Below, piece after piece: positions 57,114-64,000 of a DNA stretch of 64,000 nt; within the stretch, counting starts at the first letter, position 1, and each line of letters begins with the position of its first letter. Position numbers and translations under genes: made by a program. Origin of the DNA: Mercurialis annua (taxonomy: Eukaryota; Streptophyta; Magnoliopsida; Malpighiales; Euphorbiaceae); NCBI RefSeq assembly GCF_937616625.2, contig NC_065577.1, positions 19,915,501 to 19,979,500 on the forward strand, in the 5' to 3' direction. A model generated the notes under the pieces. That model did no database searches and was not told the origin of the DNA. It was given only the letters and a program-made list of their open reading frames with translations.

Positions 57114-59437
57114 TAAACATGCCAATGATAATCAATTGGTCAAACCGACAATCCCAAGGTGCAATAACCAAACTAATATACAATCTAGTTCTACTGCGGT
57201 CTAGGAGTTCAAAAACAGTGACTCATTTTAAATAACATAAAACCTCCGAGGAATAAAAAGGATGGAGTGGACCAGCTTTCAAATCATACACTTGAAAAAT
57301 TTGGGAAAACAACAGGGTAAGATATACTTAGATGAGTTCGCAATACTATTTACATTTATTAAGTTTAAAACGCTTAAATCAAAACCTTCTATACTAATAT
57401 AATATGATTATGGAATAACAGTATTGAAATTATCCCAGCGTAAGTATGAAATAGCATACTGAAAAACACAGAGTGGACGGGAACATATTCTTCTCATATA
57501 CCAGCGTAAGTAAGACATTAGTCTGCCGATCCCAGAGTACTTACCGATGCACACAGTCTCGATACAAGCCTATCGAGTATCTCGTTTCAGTCAAGATCCA
57601 TTATCTGTAAAAACAGTTCAAAACATTTATAATACTAAAATATGATGTGGTACTTAATAAAGCGGTAAATAGCACTAAAACTCACTAATTGCTTATCCAC
57701 GTGAAACTTTGACAAGCAGCTAACCCTGGTTCGACTCCAGAGCGCGAATAGTCAAAGAATCTAAAAATAAATCATAAGTTAAAATCACTCCAACCCCTAA
57801 CATTAAGAATACTAGACACCATGTAGGACTAGATAATGCCTCAAATAATTCAAGACTGTTGAGTTCACACATAAAATCCAATCCGAAAATAATATTAAAA
57901 TAATATTTAAATGATAACTTAAAATAAATTTCTCAAATAGTGTGTTAGCCGAGTTTCTAAAACTACCAAGCTAAACCCACGTGTCGGGCGACCCAAGTCT
58001 AACCCAACCCAACCATTAATCCATAATTATAATCCATAGTTATAATTATAATTTGATAAAATATAAATCAAATATCCAAATAGAACTCAATAACTTGAAA
58101 CACAAGTAATCGAAAAACACCGACAAAATACTCCTCTAAAATAACTTAATAAAGAACTAAAGGCTAAATTATAAATTTAGCCAAAATGGCACGCTAAGCC
58201 AAAATCTATAAAATAATAGATTAGATATAAAAATCAATTTTCATTTATAATAGTCAAAATAAATTATTCAATTTAAAATCATTTAAATTATAATTAGCTT
58301 AATATTAATCCTAGATTTAAAAAAAAAATTATCAAGGTAATTTAAAACTACAAATAATAATATTATCAAATTGCCAAATTATAAGTCGAACTAAATTCGC
58401 AATTAAAAATCAAAATCAATTAACAAATTAGAAGTGATTAAATAAAATAACCTTAAAGAATCAACTTGTTAAATCCAAAACAACCTAGGGATCATACTAG
58501 TAATTTTACCATTCCTTTCATAGAAACAACAATTCTTCTCTGCCATTGCAACAAGAACCCGCCAACCAATATTTCAAAAGCAAGATTACAATTACAGTAA
58601 CAACTTAATCAAAACTAACTTACAACCCAACAAGCTTTTATGATTCTTAAACAATGAACTAACAAGATCCTAATTATCAAACAACATCAAAAGCTAAGAG
58701 TTGTCACGACTTACTACTAATAAATCAAAAGATTAAGATCATTAAAACCCTAACATCATAAACCCTGAAAAAAAGACCTACGGCAAAAACTAACCATCAA
58801 ACAAAGCCAAAATCAAACTCAACAAACTGGAGCAAAACGACGAACCATAACTCGAGAGATTTGAACATACCTTTTGAATATAACACGTCCAATGATCAGA
58901 GAGGTGATTCGGCTCGGATTCGATGTGATATTAATGTCAATCATATCAAGAAATAAACTCCATGAACACCTTGGATTTGACAGAAACATAAAAGATAGAA
59001 CCTCAAAATTATGGTAAAAACAATGAAACGACGGTGAGTGGAACGAATAGTAAAACGTACCGTTTCAATTTTTGAGACTTAAGAATCGTAGGAAATTGAG
59101 TCAACAATGACTGCGACAAAACGGTTTTGAATTTCATTCTGAAACGATTAAGAACGAATTAAAATACGGAGATGTCGTTTTTTAACTAAAGCTGAAATAA
59201 AGAATGCAAACTTACCGAAGAATGCCAACGATTTTGAGGAAGAAAAACTCCACAATTCTTAGAGATTATGGCGTAATGCGGACGACTAGGGTTAGTTAGA
59301 TGTGTGAGGAAGTGTTTAGGTTTAGAAAAAGGACTTAAATAGTGAAAGGAATTAGGGTGGATCGTTGCTAGATAATAGGGAAAAATTAGGCGAGCACAGT
59401 CAAGGCTGGTCTCGTTCCAAACCAATAAAATTGCACA

Positions 59438-59504
59438 GGTCTCGAATGAGACCTTTGCTGGTCTCGAACGAGACCAGCGCCAAGACACATGTCTCAATTG
59501 AGAC
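59438..59504. repeat. Three GGTCTC-type palindromes in the shared LTR
   Basis: GGTCTCGAATGAGACC (59438-59453), GGTCTCGAACGAGACC (59460-59475) and GTCTCAATTGAGAC (59491-59504) lie within 67 bp; a half copy (GGTCTCGTTCC) precedes them. The inner four bases differ between copies. Confidence 0.85.
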
Positions 59505-59684
59505 CTGTGATACAACCAATTGGTTGGCCCAACCGAAAAAGAAGAGCCCAAAGGGCTAACCAAACCTATCATAAACCCAAAAAAAATAATCAACATACCT
59601 CCAATCAAACCAAAACTCCATACTGATACAAATTAATTGCCTAAAACCCACCAGAAAAATTTAAAAAATTTACTTGGTATTACA

Positions 59685-59858
59685 TTCTCCCTAATATATA
59701 AAAAAATTCGTCCTCGAATTTAACACAATAACACACAGTACAAAAATAACATGAAACACAAATAAAAATCATAGAAACACACAACAATCATTTTTTTTCG
59801 TACCTCAAGGAAAAATAAAAGGATAGCGACTACGCATATCTGGCTCGGTCTCCCTAGC
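59685..59858 (-). pseudogene. Gypsy-3 chromodomain tail, polypurine tract and 3' end
   Basis: Starting at the LTR, the minus strand shows a polypurine-type tract (59685-59697), the CGAGGACGAATTTTT block, and the last codons of the polyprotein, [15 protein letters not shown], the standard chromovirus ending. This joins directly to integrase coding sequence at 59858 because about 575 bp that separate these parts in gypsy-1 (15056-15628) are missing. The join is in frame (59805-60041 is one frame). Confidence 0.87.
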
Positions 59859-61048
59859 ATGGTAAATGTTGTTTTTGGAAAACTCAATCAAAGGCAAATG
59901 ACTATCCCAACTACCCTGAAAATCCAGCACACACATCCTAAGCATGTCCTCCAAAGTCTGAATCGTCCTCTCAGACTTACTGTCAGTCTGAGGATGAAAA
60001 GCATTACTGAAATCCAACCTCAAACCCAAAGATTCCTGCAACGCCTTTCAAAACCGAGAGGTGAAAACTGATTCTTTATCCGAAACTATCGACACTTGTA
60101 CACCATGGAGACTAACAATTTGATCGATGTACAACTGCGCCAGCTTCGATGCCTGATAAGTAACCTTGATCAGTAAAAAGTGAGCTGACTTGGTCAAACG
60201 GTCAACAATCACCCAAATCGAATCATACCCCTGACGGGTATGTGGTAAACAAACCACAAAATCCATATCGATTCGCTCCCATTTTCACTCTGGAATAGGT
60301 AACGGTTGCACATATCCAAACGGTCTCTAATGTTCAAACTTTACCTGCTGGCAAGACAAACACTTAGACACAAACTCTGCAACATCCTTTTTAATTTCGT
60401 TCTACAAGTACGTAACCTTGAGATCATGATACATCTTGGTAGAACCCAGATGAACACTGTAAGCTGCCTTGTGCGCTTCCTCCAGAATCTTGTCTCTCAA
60501 ACCATACGAATCTGGAACACACAGTCGAGAACTGTACCTGAGAACTCTATCCTCTAGAACAAACTCAGAATTCCCATCTAAATGGATCTCATCCATAATC
60601 CGTTTCAATTATGGATCCTCAACTTGTGAAGCTTTAATCCTATCAATCAAAACCGGTTGCACTTGCAGCTGTGCCAACAAACAGCCTCTCTGCGAAACCT
60701 GAAATCTGATTCCCGAAACTAACAAACTATGCCACTCACGAACCATGGGTCTCCGCCAAACCTCAAAAGTATGGGCCAAACTGCTAGAAGACTTGCGACT
60801 CAACGCATCGGCTACTACATTAACCTTACCCGGATGTTACTGAATAGAACAATCATAGTCTTTCAGTAACTCCAACCATCTCCGCTGCCTCAGATTAAAC
60901 TCATGCTGATCAAAGATGTACTTAAAACTCTTATGATCACTAAAGATCTCACAAGTCGCACCGTACAAATAGAGCTTCCAAATCTTAAGAGAAAAAACCA
61001 CAGCTGCTAACTCTAGATCATTAGTAGGATTATTTACCACATGTTTAC
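59857..61048 (-). pseudogene. Gypsy-3 integrase and RNase H remnant
   Basis: Pieces from 61048 down: RNase H (61040-60837, [23 protein letters not shown]...[33 protein letters not shown]); the linker (60803-60609); the zinc-finger region (60608-60402, HLGSTKMYHDL); the core (60266-60048, MDFVVCLPHTRQGYDSIWVIVDRLTKSAHFL) with VSIVSDKESVF, where the family has SDRG; and [16 protein letters not shown] (60041 onward). Trp-to-stop and frame changes separate them. Upstream RT and gag are absent: gypsy similarity stops at about 61048, where element E begins. Confidence 0.9.
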
Positions 61049-63971
61049 AGCACGTTATAAGTTAATATTGGAGTTAGGTGCGGAAATGGGCTCACATGGT
61101 CTCTTATGTTTGAAATTGTTTCTTTTCAGCATGTCTGGGCAGAATGGATCTCAGTCATATGCTGCGGAAGAACGGGAGTAAGCGCCTCCTATATTTTCAA
61201 AATGGGTTTCACAACGAAGTAGGCGGACCATCTAAATTCCTATATTATGTTCTAGAGGTTGTGAGGGAAGAAGTAGAATACTAAAAGGAATTGATATCTA
61301 TACTTGCGAATGATAGAACACAAGCATATCAAGAAGAGATGAATGTGTAGACGATATGACTCAAATTTATTGAAGGAGTGGATATAGCGATAACGGCTAT
61401 AAGAAGTCTTAAACTGAAATGAGTCAGTAGAGACATGAAGAAGGGGTGGTGTTAACAGAAGAATAGTCAGGAAAACGACAGAAAGTGACAGCAATACAAA
61501 AATTTATAATATACCCAATAACAATAGAGAAAGCCGTTAATAATCGTAGAGTATGTAATCTGGAGTTAACTTACGTTCTACGAAAAGTACAAAGGATTTT
61601 TAAGATTTTTCAAAATACAATGGTGCTCAATCATCGTATATACATCGCATAATCACAATAGGAATGCATAAAAGAATGATTTTTTAAAATATAGATCATG
61701 CATCATATCTTTACAATAATGAAGAAAAATGCGATTTCGAGCAACTCTTTGGTGATCAGAGGTGTCATCACTCTGAGCTACCATTGTATTGACGATTTCA
61801 AACGATTTACAAAAAATAGTTAAAAGAGCTGGCCAGCCAAAGGGTGTTTTGAAATCGTTTTTCTTAGTAAGAGAACTTAGATATGAAACTCTGCGACGAA
61901 TAATAAAATACTCTTAATAAATAAGAATGAAAATCGTAAAAGAAACCCCAATAATGGAATTAAACCATAATAACGCTTGATTCAAAAAGAAAACCATAAT
62001 AACGCTAGATTATAATAATGCTAATAGAGCTAAAAAGGGAGACGAACAAGAAGTCACCGCTGGAAGGCACATGTGATCAAGACGTAATGCGCTAGCAAAG
62101 TTTAGAAAATGAAATATCTATCCTTATATTGAGATAAAGAATGTAATGATCAAGGATCATATCAGGAGGAAGGAAAGTTAAAGATACGAAACGATAGAAA
62201 AAGTGATTTTAAAAGAGTGTAAAGATTTAAAATTATAAGAAGCAAGAAATAGACCATGTGATGAGATGGATATCAAATGACGTTTTAAGTACATATGACA
62301 TAACTGATATCGGTATCAGAAGTATAAGCTACGTAACAGAAAGGAGAAAAGTTAAAGGAAGGACTTAATATAACGATAAAGGCCACGCATATAGACATGC
62401 GTATCAGTAAATGTAGGAATGGTGAAAAACATGAAAGAAAGTGTGATTGGAAACACATGTATCCTCGAAATCTAGTAAGGTGATGAGAGCAGAAGAAAGT
62501 TTAAGAAATACGTTAGAAGATCATCAAAATACGTACAACAATAATAAAGCTGTCCTAGATAGATAGAAAATACATGAGATACAATAAGTAAAGGACAAGA
62601 CGACATTTTATTACCATCGAATGGACAAGAATGAATTATGCTAAAGAGGCTACAACAAGTTAAGGATGAAAGTTCACATTAGTACAGGAAAAGCCAAGTT
62701 CCTTATGACAATAAAAAAACCATGTTATAAGTACTAAAGAAGTATAAGTCCGAAAACACTTTAAGAAGGAGAAGAGAAATAGTTTGAAGATGAGTCTAGA
62801 AATAATTATGATCAATGTAGAATCGATGCCTGGCAAAGATAAAAGACAAAGCGAAACGAAACTAAGGAACAGTTATAATCAGTATAATGTTTATACTTGG
62901 TAAATGTATGAATGAAGTGGAGTGAAGGCTAGTCAAAGAGAAATAGTCTCAAGAAAGTTAAATATTAAAGAAACATATAAAATTCTTATGAGGTCAACGT
63001 AAGTAAGGAGTCATGACGTAAATGAATGACAGTTTTCACTGATAAGTAAAAAAAAAAGAGACTCGAGATGAACTTCAAAGGACCAAGTAAAGAAAGATAA
63101 AGAAAAATAAGAATGCGAATAGTACCGGTCAGAGAAGGCGGCTATACAAATTACACAATTAAAAATCAACGCATAGAGGAGTGTTTATAGCAGTGGAAAA
63201 CGGATAAAGATTATGATTAATAAAACAACACAAAAATCACAAAAACTGAAGAATAAAAGGAGAGAGAAAACAAAAGATAGTAGAAGGGGTATCAGACTTA
63301 ATTGCAATAAGAAATGGCAACTATGGTGGACGGAGTATAACCTAAAAAGGATCGATTAACAAAGGAACTAAGTATTAGAAGAGACAAAGAGGAAAGTAAC
63401 AAATGAACACAACAGTTTAAGAAAGGAAAGTATCGAAGGTGGATGACACCAAGAACTATAACAGTAGATATGGTATTATAAAGATAAAGATCTACGGAAG
63501 TATGAATAAAGTGAATACGCCACTAAGAATGAGAATCACATATCGCTCACTGTTACGCATAAAAGAGGCAGACAGTATATGATGAATTATACGGAGAAGA
63601 TGATGGATCGAGAAGACATTAAGCAACGCTTAATGACAACCAAAAAGAGAAAACCCCAACTAAGTGGTGATGACGTAAGGATTATGATATCAAAGATGCA
63701 TCTAAGGCCATGCTGAAGGCAATAGATTGTACGAAAGTAATAGTAAGACGATTCTCAACGACACAATAGCAACAAGCTACTATGAGTAAGATTAATAATC
63801 GAATAGCAACAAGTATGAAGTCACAACTATAAATGAGGACTAAGAGTTTAAATAAAAGAAGAAACTACGACTGATACGTAGTAATGGACGTCAAGAAAGC
63901 ATAAGAACAATTTTAAGGTCCCAACAAGTTTTATGAAAATTCGAGGACGAATTTTTATAAGGGGGGAAGAA
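61049..63971 (+). mobile_element. Internal domain of LARD-like element E (5'-truncated)
   Basis: Purine-rich, with no retrotransposon protein motif in any frame. From about 61545 it is collinear with element A read backwards: 61653-61790 matches 3930-4050, including GAGCAACTCTTTGGTGATCA and GTGTCATCACTCTGAGCTAC, and 62260 onward matches near 3565. The distance from the shared block to the polypurine tract is the same in both (about 2.2 kb). The first ~500 bases (61049-61545), including an open stretch beginning ATGTCTGGGCAG near 61130, are not clearly matched to A and I cannot assign them. No gag-pol is seen. Confidence 0.75.
63959..63971 (+). promoter_or_regulatory. Polypurine tract of element E
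   Basis: AAGGGGGGAAGAA, directly before the LTR start TGTAATACCCC and just after the CGAGGACGAATTTTTAT block (63943 onward). An intact, textbook plus-strand priming site. Confidence 0.9.
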
Positions 63972-64000
63972 TGTAATACCCCAAAAGATTTAATTATTTA
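63972..64000 (+). repeat. First bases of the 3' LTR of element E
   Basis: Begins TGTAATACCCC, the same start as the gypsy solo LTR (reverse complement of GGGGTATTACA) and close to that of element A (TGTAATAACCC). The rest lies outside the window. Confidence 0.85.

Larger units (their letters stand above)
53772..59684 (-). repeat. LTR shared by gypsy-2 and gypsy-3, interrupted by a Mutator-like element
   Basis: On the plus strand it begins TGTCATGACCC and ends TTGGTATTACA. Without the inserted 3077-bp element and its duplication it is about 2.83 kb, and matches the gypsy-1 LTR in its outer parts. On its left lie the primer site and gag of gypsy-2, so it is that element's 5' LTR. On its right the polypurine tract and C-terminus of gypsy-3 follow without a gap, so it is also that element's 3' LTR. 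It holds three GGTCTC-type palindromes (59438-59504). The 140-codon frame at 59186-59608 has no recognisable domain. Confidence 0.88.

Noticed and set aside
59186..59608. 140-codon minus-strand frame in the shared LTR
   Set aside because: It crosses the palindromic repeat and the LTR body, has no known domain, and is not conserved in the gypsy-1 LTR.
1..64000. tRNA, rRNA or small RNA genes
   Set aside because: No cloverleaf with A and B boxes and no rRNA-like stretch was seen. The Met-tRNA-like words are primer-binding sites of retrotransposons.

Overview
This window looks like plant heterochromatin. It is AT-rich, has almost no host genes, and consists of a short-period satellite broken up by nested LTR retrotransposons and DNA transposons. 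The organism is a flowering plant, probably a eudicot; the sequence does not name a species. Evidence for a plant is the initiator-Met-tRNA primer sites, a chromodomain Ty3/gypsy polyprotein of the Tekay/Del kind, a Ty1/copia element, a Mutator-like element carrying a GRF zinc-finger gene, and a large retrotransposon derivative (LARD) with long LTRs and no visible coding region.

Layout. 1-8275: LARD-like element A, minus orientation, with a partial LTR (1-1768), a non-coding internal region (1769-5152) and a full LTR (5153-8275). 8276-11545: 60-bp satellite. 11546-30243: gypsy-1, a decayed chromovirus in minus orientation flanked by 5-bp satellite duplications (TAGCG/TAGCT). Its left LTR holds a MITE, its right LTR holds a 627-bp tandem duplication, and its polyprotein is split by a copia element (17887-24919). 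30244-35182: satellite. 35183-38328: a solo LTR with a perfect GTAAC target duplication. 38329-49172: satellite that switches strand six times. 49173-53771: gypsy-2, cut off inside integrase where it meets the satellite. 53772-59684: one LTR, interrupted by a 3.1-kb Mutator-like element (54037-57113). That LTR serves gypsy-2 on its left and gypsy-3 on its right. 59685-61048: gypsy-3 remnant with an in-frame internal deletion. 61049-64000: element E, a relative of A in plus orientation, ending in a polypurine tract and the first bases of an LTR.

The satellite is the backbone: about 19 kb, roughly 300 units. Each 60-bp unit is a dimer of two 30-bp halves that both begin AAACGTTTGG. Extra half-units recur about every 390 bp and give a higher-order repeat. 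Because 30, 60 and 390 are multiples of three, the array throws up long open frames on both strands; I regard these as by-products.

No autonomous element survives. The copia protease, RT and zinc knuckle have lost key residues. Gypsy-1 has stops and a changed integrase catalytic Asp. Gypsy-2 and gypsy-3 are truncated or deleted. The only intact gene-like frame is the GRF zinc-finger/membrane protein inside the Mutator-like element. The observations I would look at first are the tandem LTR hairpins with covarying arms (6145-6356), the 30/60/390-bp satellite hierarchy with fold-back inversions, the LARD pair, and the Mutator-like element with its captured genes.
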